A DNA stretch of 64,000 bases, taken from the NCBI GenBank assembly GCA_013399855.1, contig VXAY01003777.1:215120-279119 (forward strand). The letters are read 5' to 3'. Numbering within the stretch: the first letter of the stretch is position 1; each line of letters starts with the position of its first letter. The notes under the pieces were generated by a model. That model had not been told where the DNA came from and ran no database searches. It saw only the letters and a program-made list of their open reading frames with translations. Positions 1 to 10,659 of this stretch are shown here, piece after piece. The stretch is from Oxyruncus cristatus (Eukaryota > Chordata > Aves > Passeriformes > Cotingidae). Both the position numbers and the translations under genes were made by a program.

Positions 1-265
1 CTCGGGCTCTCAGGGCTTTATCCACAGGGACATCCTTGCTCTCCTCAACAGGCACTGACACAGCTGGGCAGGAGGGCACGGCATGGCACGGGGGAACAGC
101 TGAGCTGGGGCCTTGGAGGGTATCTCAGGCCACTCTACCTGTGCCTGCCCTCAGCCCTACACGGCATGAACCCCATATCAGCACACCAGGTCCTCCCAGG
201 CCTTCTGCAGCTCCTGGAAAGCTGTCTCACCACCCACTACAGCAGCTGTGCACCTCCCCTCTCCT
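1..265. other. unique GC-rich spacer
   Basis: Ordinary GC-rich DNA with no repeat, CpG cluster or convincing reading frame. The short open frames here run through proline- and serine-rich text and continue into the adjacent minisatellite, so they are not evidence of a gene. Confidence 0.5.
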
Positions 266-268
266 AAA

Positions 269-415
269 CCACGTATGAATCCACCATATCCCCTGCTCCT
301 TCCTCCAAACCCGTGTACAAACCCACACGAACCCCCAGCTCCTTCTCCAAAGCCGTGTACAAACCCACAGGAACCCCCTGCTCCTTCCCCCAGACCGAAT
401 CCCCACACCCCCCCT
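269..415. repeat. 42-bp minisatellite, about 3.5 copies
   Basis: The phrase CCGTGTACAAACCCACA begins at 311 and again at 353. A diverged copy starts at 269 and a partial one at 395, giving a strict 42-bp period. Each unit also carries the pyrimidine phrase CTGCTCCTTC or AGCTCCTTC. Because 42 is a multiple of three, all frames through the array repeat in register. This produces Pro-rich repeats on the plus strand and Gly/Phe-rich repeats on the minus strand that look like a protein but need not be one. Confidence 0.85.
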
Positions 416-439
416 TTGCTACGTTCCTTCCCCTCCATG

Positions 440-1165
440 TAAGGGCTCCAACTCCCCAAACTGCCTGGGAAGAAAAAGAGGAGAATGGCCATTTACTGTG
501 TTTCTTTTACCATCTGGGCTTATTAAAAACTGCGCAGCAAATTAAAAATAGGTGGGAACAAAGATGGGGGAATGACATAAAGGGCTGCAGAAAATTCTCT
601 GTGTACTTTTAAAAGCTGGAATTGCCATATGGACTGGCAGAGAGACATGTTTTACATTTCCACTGGTACATGACTGACATCATTTAGCATTAAGTTCTAT
701 TTGAATAAAATGGTAGTAGACATTTAGGTAATATTACAGGGCAATAAATGTTTTAAAGAGCCTTGAGGGGATGCTCTTGAAACACAGTCCAGACCAGAAC
801 TCTAAAAATATGTCTTAATATATATTAACCTCTTTTAGGACTTTTGGCTCTCAAACAAATAACGGAGGATAGAGGGGGTTTTTCCCCCCTCCCCTTTTAC
901 TCTCAGAATTAAGAGTCCCTGGCTATATTTTTCCCTTTTTCCTCTTTAGCTGTGCTGGGAAGAACATGAGGGAATGTAGTTAAAATTCAAAAAGGTTCCC
1001 CTTTATCATTACCATGAATCAACACAATAAATGAGCCCCTTCAGAGCACGGTAATAAGAATTTGATAAATCATCAGCCAAAAATTAACTAGATGTCAAAA
1101 CAATCTTTGGGAAGTGTGATGGATTAGGGGCGATAGTGGCAATTAATCTCCCAGCATGAGTTCAC
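440..1165. promoter_or_regulatory. candidate conserved noncoding element A
   Basis: A long AT-rich, CpG-poor stretch free of recognisable transposon sequence, flanked on both sides by GC-rich DNA. Homeodomain-type words are dense. TGATAAATCA at 1063-1072 has two inverted TGAT half-sites and contains ATAAATCA, the reverse of TGATTTAT. TGACATCATTTAGCATTA lies near 675. No frame of useful length crosses it. That it is an enhancer is inferred from texture and motifs only; conservation cannot be seen from one sequence. Confidence 0.45.
872..891. other. G-run/C-run hairpin
   Basis: GAGGGGG (872-878) is perfectly complementary to CCCCCTC (885-891) across a six-base T-rich loop, followed by more C and T runs. 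It could form a stable stem in single-stranded DNA or RNA. No function is known. Confidence 0.6.
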
Positions 1166-2170
1166 AGGAGAGACTGAGCGCTGGGAGATGGATAGGGGGG
1201 AGACCAAGGCCTCACAAGGTCAGGACACTGCGGAAAGGAACGGGAGAGGCAGAGAGAGACGGGGAGAAGAAGAAAAAAATTCCACTGAGTCGGCAATAGC
1301 CGGCCCCCGCAGCCGAGGTGGAGGTCAGTCACACGCCTTTGAGAACCTCTCTGTCTCCAGCTGCTCTCGGTGATGAGGAAGCACTTTCTGCTCCCGTAAT
1401 AAACGCCACGAGGCAGCTCCCGGGTCCAGCACCCGGCCGGGGAGAGCAGGAGCACGGGATGCTCCGCTCCGAGCCGGGAACGGGCGGCTGGAGGAGACAC
1501 ATCCTCCTCTGCCGCGGGAATCCATCCGTACAGGGCCTGGCAGCGGGCGCACGGGGCCTGACTGATTCTGCCTGAGCACAGGAGGGGCGAGTGCAGGAGG
1601 GAAGGGCTGCTGCAACCATACCCCCCTACCCAGCTGGAGAACCCTCCCAGCACAGCCCTGCCAGAGGCAGCGGTGAGCTGGGGCAGCGCTCCTGCCCTGC
1701 ACCACCCAGCCAAGTCTGCCACGGCCAGGCAGGGCCGGCAGCACCCCTGTGCCCGCACCAGGAGAGCCTCAAGCAGGGAAGGGCTCGCAGAGCAGCTGGC
1801 AGAGGGCAGGAGGGAGCTCTGCACAGTCCCGTGACCCGAGAGCCTCTCAAAGGGGGCAGGAGCTCGTGCAAGTGGTACTTGGAACCTGGGCTGCCAAAGT
1901 GGAGCCTGGAAGTAGCAGTGCCTGAGAAGTGAGAAAAGAAGTGGGAGCACCAGCTCTGATGGCTTCACTCCTGCACATTCACACTGTTGGTAGCACCTTT
2001 CTTAAATATTTGCATCCTTAAGAAGCAGCAGCCTTTTAAATTTTTGTTTTTAAATTACATTTTTCATGATTTTCCCTGGGTTGCTCACACAGTTTTGTGT
2101 ACGAGACAAATGCCTGGCAAATGTTGGGATGCTGCTGGCTGCTTGGTGCATATCAATGTCAGAAAGATTT
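1166..2170. other. GC-rich spacer, no gene recognised
   Basis: Contains a 268-codon open frame on the minus strand (1162-1968) and several overlapping ones on both strands. Their products are Arg/Pro/Leu/Ser/Cys-rich with no motif, and open frames on both strands at once are expected in GC-rich DNA with few stop codons. I therefore call no gene. The last 180 bases become AT-rich. Confidence 0.5.
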
Positions 2171-2175
2171 CGGAA

Positions 2176-2194
2176 AGAGAGAGAGAGAGAGAGA
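2176..2194. repeat. (AG)n microsatellite
   Basis: An uninterrupted AG dinucleotide run of about nine units within a purine-rich tract from 2172 to 2200. Confidence 0.95.
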
Positions 2195-2199
2195 AGAAA

Positions 2200-3815
2200 A
2201 CACCCTCCCAGCTGGAACACTCTCCCTGAATGCCTGTCTCTTCTCAAGACAGACAAGGCTTGGATAGGACAGATGTTTCCACCCAAAAGCAGATGTGAAG
2301 ATGTTTCTTTCCCAGGGAGGAGTGTGGTGGGGTTTATTATTAACCAACAGTCCCCACATGACAGCTTCCCTTGACCAACAGTTGGAAAATCTGGAAAAAC
2401 ACAGAGCCCGCTAATCCAAGTGGTGGCAGGAAACACTGATGGACTCCACTGATTTATTATTATTAATTGCAACCTGGAAACGACCAAGAACATCTGGGAG
2501 AGCCAAATATGGGAGAGGAAGAAAAGCTTGAGCACAGAGGCCAAGTTTTTGATTCCGTGATGGGCTCGAGGTGCTGCTGAACTTCAGCAGAAGCAGCTGG
2601 GAGGGCAGCCCGGGCAGGCTCTGGGAGGCAGCAGCAAGGGGGGGTCACACAACCAGCACCACTCCTGTCCCACACCCGGGGTCCAGCGAGGGGTAAGGGA
2701 CAGCCTTGGGGTCATACGAGCACAAGGATGAGCCTCAAAGGTGGTGCTGTGACCTGAGCAGCCTCCCCGTCCAGCTCTGAGGGCGAGCAGAGCGTTTAAG
2801 GCACCAGCGGGTCCCTGTGGCAGCACAGGGGCAGCATCAAAACCGTCCCTCCTGCTCCCACAGCCAGCACGGGTGTTTCACGGGCCACCCTGCCCGAGGT
2901 GGCAGCGCACACCCTGCCCTGCCTGCCCTGGGAGCCCTGGGAAGGAGCTGCAACCATCCTCTGAGCAAAGGGGTCTCCAGCAGCCCCGGGCCGGGCAGGT
3001 GCACGTGGGTTTCACTGAACTGAGAGGACAGTTCAGCTTCACTAAAAGCTCTGGGTTTCTTTAGTCCTGCTGCTCTGCAAAACCTCCACACTTCCAGATT
3101 TCAAACCAAACACTGAGTCATCCATTACCTCATGTAAAATCAGGCATTCTCTGCTGCCAGCCCCACCTCAGGACACCTGGACACTTTCCCACCAGGTATG
3201 GGGAGTCCAGGCTCCTGACATGCACGCACAGCTGTGGTCAACCCACAACCTGAGGGCTCCTAAAACATCTGTTTGTATTTTCAGGGCAGTATTAACATTG
3301 TCAGACCGTGGCAAATCTGCTTAATTTTCATAGACATATGTAAAATACACAAGCCAAAATACACTTAAAATGGGACATGTCAGAAAATAAACAACTATTA
3401 AGTAATGAAATATAAAGGAAGTTGGTTCCTGCACTTTCTCTCTCCCACACACATCCCCTGCAGCCACAGGTCCATCATCTCCATGTGACTCCCTGCTCAG
3501 CCTCACGCCCAAAAAACTTCTACAGGAAAATACAGCTGCTTCCAGCGGCCAAAGTGTCCGTCCCTTTCCCAGGAAGCTTTAAAAAAGCACAACATCCACG
3601 TGAAAAATCAGCCTCACCCTGCCCTCCCTACAGCCACAGATTTGTCGAAATTGAACCTGAACAGCTTATTTCCACCCCTGCCCTTTTCCTAATTCATTCT
3701 GTGGGGTAGGTACAGCCAAAACCAACTGCTCCGAGGTGAGGAGAAGTGCCCCATAATTGGGAACAGCATCTCCAAAGGGCTTTTCCAACGAGGTGCAGAT
3801 TTCTCTGGCACACAC
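2200..3815. other. unique spacer, GC-rich core
   Basis: Mostly unique DNA. The block from 2540 to 3020 is GC-rich. A short AT-rich patch around 2450-2475 holds TGATTTAT (2450-2457) followed by ATT repeats. Another AT-rich patch lies at 3270-3430. No protein domain or transposon is recognisable. Confidence 0.45.
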
Positions 3816-3819
3816 TGTC

Positions 3820-4075
3820 AGAGCTGAAGGCAGCATAATGAAGTCCAGAACTTTTAGGTTTCCCCTTTAATATATCCATCATGTCTAGATCCATTATTGA
3901 CATGTTGACTTTCTTGTTTCTGATTTAAGCTGCCAGACTCGGTAAAATTGCCTTGACAGCTTTAGCATTTGTGGCAGAACACTGACATGATGTTACTTAC
4001 AGCTAATTAAAGTTGAGAGCATAATAAACAATCCCGGGATCCTAGCAACCCAATTTCCTCGGGTATTCAGTTCGC
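3820..4075. promoter_or_regulatory. candidate conserved noncoding element B
   Basis: AT-rich and non-repetitive. It carries a MEIS-like TTGACAGC (3953-3960), a CTAATTAA homeodomain core (4003-4010) and, 30 bases on, CCTAGCAACC (4041-4050), which resembles an RFX X-box half. This grouping is typical of developmental enhancers. The role is inferred. Confidence 0.4.
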
Positions 4076-4079
4076 TGGA

Positions 4080-5035
4080 TCTTGACCCGAGTTCTTTGAA
4101 GCTCCAGCAAATTCCTTGAGTGACCTCCCTGCTCCGAGGGTGCTTTGGAAAATAGGGCTGGAAAACGCCGGGAGCGCACGGGCACAGCCCGTCCCGAGGA
4201 ATGGGGAGTGAGGGGGGGACAGGGATGGGGGACTGGTGAGGAAATGGGGACCTGTGAGATGCTGGAAGTGGCTTTCCAAGGCCACTTCACCGAGCAGAGA
4301 CGGGCCAGTGGGTTGGAGCTAATTAGCAACGCGACGAAAGCGAGCAAAGGGAAATTCAGACTGATGGCCAGGAAATCTTGCCTCTGGTGAGCTCTGCTGG
4401 GCTGCAAAACTCTCTCTCGAGGGAGGCACAGCAAAGCACTCTGCTGGAGTCATGGAGAACTGGCTGGCTCTGCAGTGCAAAGCTGGGGGACCCCGGTGAG
4501 CAGGAACCAGGGAATTCACAGGAGCAGGTTTTCTATTACTGGTCCATAAGGTCCTGGAAACTTCAGCTGCATCACTTCATTCTCCTCCCCTCTCCTGTGC
4601 CACCTCAGCCTCTGCTTGTTTCACACGCAGTGCGAAATTACACACCCACAAAAGAGAAAGATCAGTTCTGTGCAGGGCAAGATCTCACCTTTTCCTCTGA
4701 TGAACATCTTTTTGTTATTTATTTTGTTACAATAACAAAAGAATAAACCTTGCCATACCCAAATCAGATTCTCAGAGCTGACTCAGCCAGCAAAATCAGC
4801 ATTTTTTCTTGTCTGCAGTGAATCAAAAATCACTACTCACTTGTGCAGAATCAACTGAAATTTGAGGTGAATTAAATCCAAAATCTCCCTCTGTTCCTAC
4901 AAGTGACTGACATGTCTTCTTTATTGCCAGTTTCTTGAGTGCTATTGGACCGATTTCTCCCATTTTCACTGTATCTCCTCATTCTGCAAAGTAGGGCAAC
5001 AACAACATTTCACATCTCTTGCAAAGACTCAAATT
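4080..5035. other. unique spacer
   Basis: GC-rich up to about 4560, then balanced to AT-rich. No repeat family, domain or CpG cluster recognised. The 122-codon plus-strand frame at 4378-4746 has no recognisable content. Confidence 0.45.
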
Positions 5036-5039
5036 TCAG

Positions 5040-5300
5040 AGTGACACCCGCTCTGTGAGTCATTAGAGCCACTGAATGTTGTTAGAGCAAACAAAGGTGA
5101 AGTTGTATTAAGTTAAATCTCAATGAAAAATGTTCTAGTTCCAGCATGTTAACTTGCATTTGTGCATATGAAGAGCAACTGCTGAATCACAGCGAGGTGA
5201 TGATGCATCTGACATGTCAATAGATAATCTTTAACTGACTTAGTAAGCCAGTACAAAGGCTGTGGCAGTGCTCTTAATCTCTTAATTCACCTTAAACCAG
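5040..5300. promoter_or_regulatory. candidate conserved noncoding element C
   Basis: AT-rich block with ACAAAGG (5091-5097; SOX/TCF type). Near 5211-5227 the word GACATGTCAATAGATAA combines a palindromic ACATGT, a TGTCAA MEIS-like core and a GATA core. Paired CTTAAT words lie at its 3' end. No coding potential. Confidence 0.35.
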
Positions 5301-6180
5301 CCTGAAACTGAACCTTGTGTTCCCACAATGGTTTACTGCACCGAGAGAGCTTTCAAGACTCTTCTTCAAAAGACACAACCTCTGGGCCCTGGAGGTGAAC
5401 CAAAGCACGTGCACACTGTGAGAGAAAGGCCCCGTGAGTCCAAGCTGTTCCCTGCAGGTACCCTGGTGCACGTGTGGTGACTCCAGGGACCCCAAGGACA
5501 TCTCTGTGCAACCGCTCCAGGTCTGTACTTGGAGGATGAAAACAGTGTTTTGCACTTCAGGGGAGGCTGAACCGCCTGTGGATTTTGCAAACCCCTGTTC
5601 CCCACTCCCACACTCCACAGGGCAGAGAGCAACTCTCGACCAAGGGAGGTGAAAAGCTTGGGGGTTAAGAAGTCTCAGAGCAGGGGGAAGGCTTTTCCCA
5701 AAGGCAATGGCGGGACCCTGGAACGGAAAGGCAGTGCAGAGGGAATGCCTCTCTGGAGGAATTTCCCTCTGGAAAGTGAAGGGGGATCCCTTGTCCCCCG
5801 TGCCATCCTTTCCCAGGAGCCAAGGAAGGCAGACTCTCTGCGTCTGGAGATGCAGAGGAGATAACTGCTCACAGCACTCAGTCCTGTCCGGGTTTCATTT
5901 CCCATTTTGGTGCTCCCAGTCTCCTGGTGTCCCACAACCCCTGCTCTTCGTTTCAGTCCATCAGCAGCACAGTGTCCTTGGAGCAGGTGGGCACAGAGAG
6001 GTGGATGGCAGAGGGACAGCAAAGGAAAAGGAGCGTTCACATTCCCAAATCCCCTGCCAAACTCCCAGATTCCCCAAATCCTTACAGGTTGCACCTTTCC
6101 CTTTCTCCAGAGCAGTAAATGCAGCAGCTCCCCTGAATTCCCTGCGGGGAGAGGGGGAGCAAAGACCAGGAACCCCAACT
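5301..6180. other. unique spacer with long two-strand chance frames
   Basis: Two frames of about 240 codons overlap almost completely on opposite strands (5707-6429 plus, 5675-6388 minus). Neither shows a known domain and both are rich in Pro, Ser, Arg and Gly. Their mirror-like coexistence argues for low stop-codon density rather than genes. Confidence 0.5.
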
Positions 6181-6184
6181 CAGC

Positions 6185-6535
6185 TCTGGCTGCAGGCGCC
6201 GGCGAGAGCAGCTTTCCCTTCCTTTTGTCCGGGCCGGGGCCCTCTGCAGTTCCCGACCCTTCATCCCCCCCTTTCAGCCCCTCGCTCCCTTCCAGCCGGG
6301 CCGTGCGTGTGCTCCGGCGGAGCAGTGGGAAAGGTGGAGCGCGGTGACCCCCAGTCATCAATCCCGCTGCCTCCGCCGGGCGCGGCACAGCCAGAGCGCG
6401 ATTACTGGCCCTGGGGAGCCGCGCAGTGAAACGGGAGGGGAGCGAGTCCTTTTCCTGCCGACATTAATTCACACCGGGGGGCTGCAGCCGGAGGGGAGAG
6501 CCTGGAAACGGGACCCGTCCGGGACCCACGTGCTG
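6185..6535. promoter_or_regulatory. CpG-rich cluster 1
   Basis: CpG dinucleotides are frequent here (for example GGCGCCGGCGAG near 6196, CTCCGCCGGGCGCGG near 6371) against a CpG-poor background. An AT-containing patch, CAGTCATCAATCCCG, lies inside near 6353. It may be a small unmethylated island serving as a promoter or GC-rich enhancer. No TATA box or spliced exon is evident on either side. Confidence 0.45.
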
Positions 6536-6538
6536 CTG

Positions 6539-6585
6539 CGTGTGTGTGTGTGTGAGCACACGTGTAACCACACGTGTAACCACAC
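6539..6585. repeat. (TG)n run followed by E-box tandem repeat
   Basis: A TG run up to 6554 is followed by two exact 12-bp copies of CACACGTGTAAC (6557-6568 and 6569-6580) and a partial third. Each unit contains the perfect palindrome ACACGTGT with a CACGTG E-box core, so the E-boxes are spaced by just over one helical turn. Confidence 0.85.
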
Positions 6586-6589
6586 AGAC

Positions 6590-8205
6590 CTGCCCACGTG
6601 TGACTCCTCTGGGTGGCAGAGGGGCAGCAGCCCGGAGAAAATACTGGCTCAACAAACACCGGGCAAAACCTCGGACTAAAACCAGGGTCCAACCCTCGAC
6701 CCGCCGTTATTTCGGAGGAGCAGCCCTGGGCTGCAGCCGCCGCCTTCATCCAGGCTGGAATTCACACCACTGCACCCGAGGAGACCAGGGGTTTTTATCA
6801 GTGGTAGCCACTGAAAACAGCAAGAAAAGCTCATAGAAGTTTAGACCACGACTCTATCTCAGATGCCCAGAAAAACCCCAAACTAAACAACGGCCACCCC
6901 ACACCCCATTCTGAGTTTAGACTGCAGGGTGTGAAGGGTTTTACCTCTGGGCAATGGACTGTGTTGCCAAATACCTGCCATGCTTCCAGGGATGACAGGA
7001 ATCCATCCTAACAGCCAGGAGGAAACAAAACAAAGCCCCACACAGCCACCACATGATCAACACTGGAAGTATTTATAACTGAGATCTCAGAGTCCTGGTG
7101 TCTAGGAAAACTGGGTGATTGCATCCTGACATTCCCACTGCCAAGGAACAAGCGGGATGGCAAGCACAACTGGTAACAATTTTCTAAAATTGCAGATATT
7201 TCTCGTTGTTTTCTTTTTTTCTTGGTTAATAGTTCTTTTGTCCTGACTCTAGACGTTTTGCTAATCAGTTTATATCATATGGGAGCTATCAGCAGAGACA
7301 GTCAAGCCTGGGGATATGTAAAACCTTTCCATTGCCTGAAGAATCCAAGGAGACCTTTGACACTTGCAAAATTCCCTTGCAAGGGAAGGGTAAGGGAGTA
7401 AAGTCAGAGCCAAAATCTGCAAAGTCGTTTCTTCATTTGCTTTCAAACAGAATCTTAGGAGTTTCCCCTGCAGATATCACATTTTTATGGGGCAGCAGCA
7501 ACTGAGGAACTGTTTTGCCAAGGCCGCTTCTTCCCATCCTCTTGGCTCCGTGTCCTGCCCGCTCCTCACCCACAGCTTCGCCTGGACATCCAGCCCCTCG
7601 GCCTTCTCACCAGTGGCTGGTGAAGAGCCAAGCGTGTGGACCTTCAGGATCTGTGGCCACCTGCCAGGTCAGTGCTGGGATGTGAGCAGGGAACGTGAGC
7701 AGGGAACATGGCACGGGAAGGGCAGCACAAGCAGCAACACCTCTGCTGGAGCACGGATGGCCCTCTGGAGTCATGTCCTCCGAGACAGCATCGCTCCATC
7801 AGAGCACTCCCCGCTGAGCACACCCGTTCCTCCAGCCTTCAGTCTCCCAGGAAAACAAACCCCACACCCAGCCCAAACCCACCCCACCACACATGAAACC
7901 ATGGGAGGGGCCGCAGCAGCCTCTGCTTTGCGTCCTGCGCGTCTTTTCCCTTTCCTATTGAAATAAATGGAACGTGGAAATCGGGGAAACCGAACCGATC
8001 AATTGGAAGCAACGGGCCAGAACGCCCTGCTCTGCAGCCGAGGTGCCAGCGCGCTGTCACAGAGCCCTGCAGCCGCAGAGCCTCCCCTCCGTGTCCCTGA
8101 TTATCCAGAGCATTGATCCCGAGCCCAGGCCCGGCCCCAGCGCTGCCACGTCAGGCTCTGGGCTGGGACAGAAGCACCAGGACACCGAGGTGTGCCAAGG
8201 AAACA
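6590..8205. other. unique spacer
   Basis: Mixed composition. An AT-rich patch lies at 7040-7300. A GC-richer part at 7486-8180 has scattered CpGs and a 159-codon frame without recognisable domains. No transposon seen. Confidence 0.4.
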
Positions 8206-8209
8206 GTGT

Positions 8210-8610
8210 CATCAACTCTCACATGTGCATCAGTGCCTGATAAAAAAACAGACCCGTCTGCCATTGCAACTATATCAAACCTTCTCCAAAAAGTCACTTT
8301 GAGGTCACTGTTTTTGTCCAGTATTTCAATACATTAAATGCAATTACTTCATTGTTGATTTACCTGTCATTAGAGGCATGTGTTTGAACATGATTTATTG
8401 AGTGAGTTTTGTGCCAGTTGACTTGCAATAGATTGCACAATATTCAAAAAGGCTCATTTGCTTGGCATTACATTAGAAGCAGGGTGATTGCAACACAAAG
8501 CAATGTAAATGAGTTCTGAGAGGCTCCATCATTCATGTTGTCATGTACTGAATCCTATTATTATTTATTACCATAATTGTACTGTGTTTCCTGGGGCGAT
8601 AAATTAGGAC
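8210..8610. promoter_or_regulatory. candidate conserved noncoding element D
   Basis: One of the clearest enhancer-like islands: AT-rich, unique and without CpG. CTGTCATTA (8364-8372) joins a MEIS core to a homeodomain core. TGATTTAT (8391-8398) matches the posterior HOX-PBX word. ATTGCACAAT (8432-8441) is one base from the C/EBP palindrome. Several ATTGC/GCAAT words and a TTATTATTTATTACCATAAT run follow. Confidence 0.5.
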
Positions 8611-9525
8611 TGATGGGTCCCGCTGACAGCCAAGGACTGGACTCGCTCTATATAATTTAATAGGGATACTGTTGGATCTCTGCTTGGAGGAGACTTAGGG
8701 AGGAATTTAGTAACTAAGCAAAATCCTTTCTTAAAAAAATTAAAAATAAAATAAAAGCAGTGAAGTTCCCCCACCACCACTCCTCCCTCCTTCTCCCTTG
8801 GCAGCAATTTAAGTCTTGATAAAAGCTGCAAAGGAAATGGGAGCACTCTGTCTTTCATAATAGGATTGTTAAAAAAAATCACTGCCCTGTGTCACAATCT
8901 GTTTTCTGCTCCCTGCTGACAGGCAGCCTTGCACTGGGAACAGGGGGACAGCACAAGGCTTAAAGGGACAGCGGGGACAGCTCCCGACCTGCAGCACCCC
9001 AGCTCAGCCCCACCCTGCCCTGCCAGCACGAGCTGTTCCTCAGGGAGGGCTGTGGGGAACAGCCACACACAAAATGTCACCCAAAGCAGCTTTTCCTGGG
9101 CTCCCACAGAAGGTGCTGTTGGATGTCACTTCCCACCGAGGGATCTCCCAGAGCTCTGCGGGGTCTTTGGGAGCCCCGGCTGCTCCAGCTGCACACCCCG
9201 AGCCCTCCTGCCAGGGGTTCAGCCTCTGAAGTTCAGATCCCGGGGATGTGGTGGGAGTCAGTCGGGTGACAAGCTCCCAGCTGACACCTGTTCCTCCTGT
9301 TCCTGCTGAACCTTCCCTTGCCATGCACGGGAGTTCTCAAAGCCTGAGCATCCAGGGCAGGGCTCAGCCAGCACCAAAAACCCTCTGGCGAGCAAACACA
9401 GCACAAAGGTGGGTCCTCAGCTCCAGAACATTTTGCAGCAATGCTACCTGTTGAAACCAAGGGGTTTGCTCCTCCCAAACTCAGGTACTCCGGGGTGTGA
9501 AGCACAAGGAGGAGGCACAGAATTC
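8611..9525. other. unique spacer
   Basis: AT-rich to 8890 with short A runs, then GC-rich to 9500. No gene, CpG cluster or repeat recognised. Confidence 0.4.
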
Positions 9526-9529
9526 AGCT

Positions 9530-10035
9530 CTTATTTTTAATTCAGGCACCAAAGGCTCTGAACGGGACGACTTCGAGAGAAATGGGGAAAGCACATCTCA
9601 GGTTCCAGTATCCAGATTAAGATTCAACAACAAAATTCCGCTCCTTTCCAAGCCTTTAAACACCACCAATACCCAATTTTTCTTCTACAATTCGTGAAAA
9701 GAGACTCAGAGCTGCAGAACCTCAGAACTGTTGGACTAGAACAGGTTAATGGTCCCTACAGCCCTGTATGTTGTATTTGTGAGCAACCAAATGTCCATAA
9801 ATCCTCCTAGTGGACAATTTTATGGAATAATCAACACATCAGGGATATTTCCTTCTAACCTTCCCTGAGTTAGTGACTGGCTTATGCCCTGAGGCGTGAG
9901 AGCTTATTGACTGGATCCATCTCTTGTTTGAGTCAATAGTTATCTGTCAATTCAGGTCAATTCAAATGAGATTTTATTGACAGGAGAAGCTACACAAAAT
10001 GTTGCCAAAGTGTGAGAAAATGACAAGGCACCCCT
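9530..10035. promoter_or_regulatory. candidate conserved noncoding element E with TCAAT cluster
   Basis: AT-rich unique DNA whose 3' half packs five ATTGA/TCAAT words into 80 bases (9904-9983). Two of them are MEIS-type composites in opposite orientation: CTGTCAA at 9944-9950 and TTGACAG at 9977-9983. TTATTGACAG differs by one base from the PBX-MEIS word TGATTGACAG. This looks like a homotypic TALE-homeodomain cluster; binding is inferred. Confidence 0.5.
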
Positions 10036-10039
10036 ACCT

Positions 10040-10250
10040 TCCTCGAGCCATCTGTCAGAGAGAGACACAACCTGCACTGGTTTTACAGAGAGACTTACTC
10101 ACAGCTCCATCGAATAGAAATCGTCCTTGATTTGGCTTCATCGACTTAATTGAGCCGAGACTCTGCTCAGCACAAACAAGATCCATCCTGCTTCTCCACG
10201 GACACCACCAGAAGTAGCAGCAGTGCATTAAAAGGCCGAGGTTGCACACC
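10040..10250. other. short unique spacer
   Basis: Balanced composition leading into the CpG cluster. Nothing specific is recognised. Confidence 0.4.
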
Positions 10251-10254
10251 CACA

Positions 10255-10600
10255 GCTGTGTTAAAAACGGGGCGACGCAGCGCCCCTGCTGCCGAGGAGC
10301 ACAGCACAGAGCCCGCGCCCACGGCTGCGGGACCCCGGGCGAGCCCCTTCCCCTTCCCCGTCCCCACCGGCCCGACCGCCGCTCCGGCTCACGTCCCCTC
10401 CACCCCACGCAGACACACGGAGCGTGTCACTCAGCCATCAAAGGCTCAGCTTTTCGCTCAGCCCCTCGCAGCGGTGACACATTTTTGGCCGAGCACGTCC
10501 CGTTAATGGAACTTGCTGTCAAACACGAGGGCTCCCAGACAATGCAGGGATTGTGCGCGGCGCGGGGCGGCCGCTGGGCAGATCCCCAGGTAATGTGATG
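10255..10600. promoter_or_regulatory. CpG-rich cluster 2, possible promoter
   Basis: Dense CpG from GGGGCGACGCAGCGCC (near 10269) through GACCGCCGCTCCGG, then GCGCGGCGCGGGGC and the rare-cutter palindrome GCGGCCGC (10567-10574). It ends in CCCCAGGTAATG, which resembles a splice donor, four bases before a TATA-like palindrome. A CpG island of this kind often marks a transcription start. No coding exon is visible downstream, so a noncoding transcript or a regulatory island is as likely. Confidence 0.45.
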
Positions 10601-10603
10601 CAA

Positions 10604-10620
10604 GAGCTATAAAATAGCTC
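10604..10620. promoter_or_regulatory. TATA-like perfect inverted repeat
   Basis: GAGCTAT (10604-10610) and ATAGCTC (10614-10620) are exact reverse complements around AAA, giving a TATAAAA core at the edge of the CpG cluster. The core reads as a TATA box on the plus strand. It is close to, but one base longer than, a MEF2 site. Confidence 0.4.
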
Positions 10621-10631
10621 AAAGACACGGG

Positions 10632-10656
10632 AAAAAAAAAAAAAAAACACACACAT
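10632..10656. repeat. A16 run followed by (CA)n
   Basis: A homopolymer of 16 A (10632-10647) runs directly into a short CA repeat. A T-rich run follows at about 10704-10714. Confidence 0.9.
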
Positions 10657-10659
10657 ACC

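Noticed and set aside
1162..1968. 268-codon minus-strand frame
   Set aside because: GC-rich, low-complexity residues, no domain, and long frames overlap it on the other strand. Chance is the best explanation.
5675..6429. Pair of roughly 240-codon frames on opposite strands
   Set aside because: Near-complete overlap on both strands with Pro/Ser/Arg/Gly-rich text and no motif; reflects few stop codons in CpG-rich DNA.
9700..9770. CAGAACCTCAGAACTG considered as another CR1 terminus
   Set aside because: Only a loose match; the diagnostic GGTTTGGG/AGGTTGG and GCCATGG phrases are missing.
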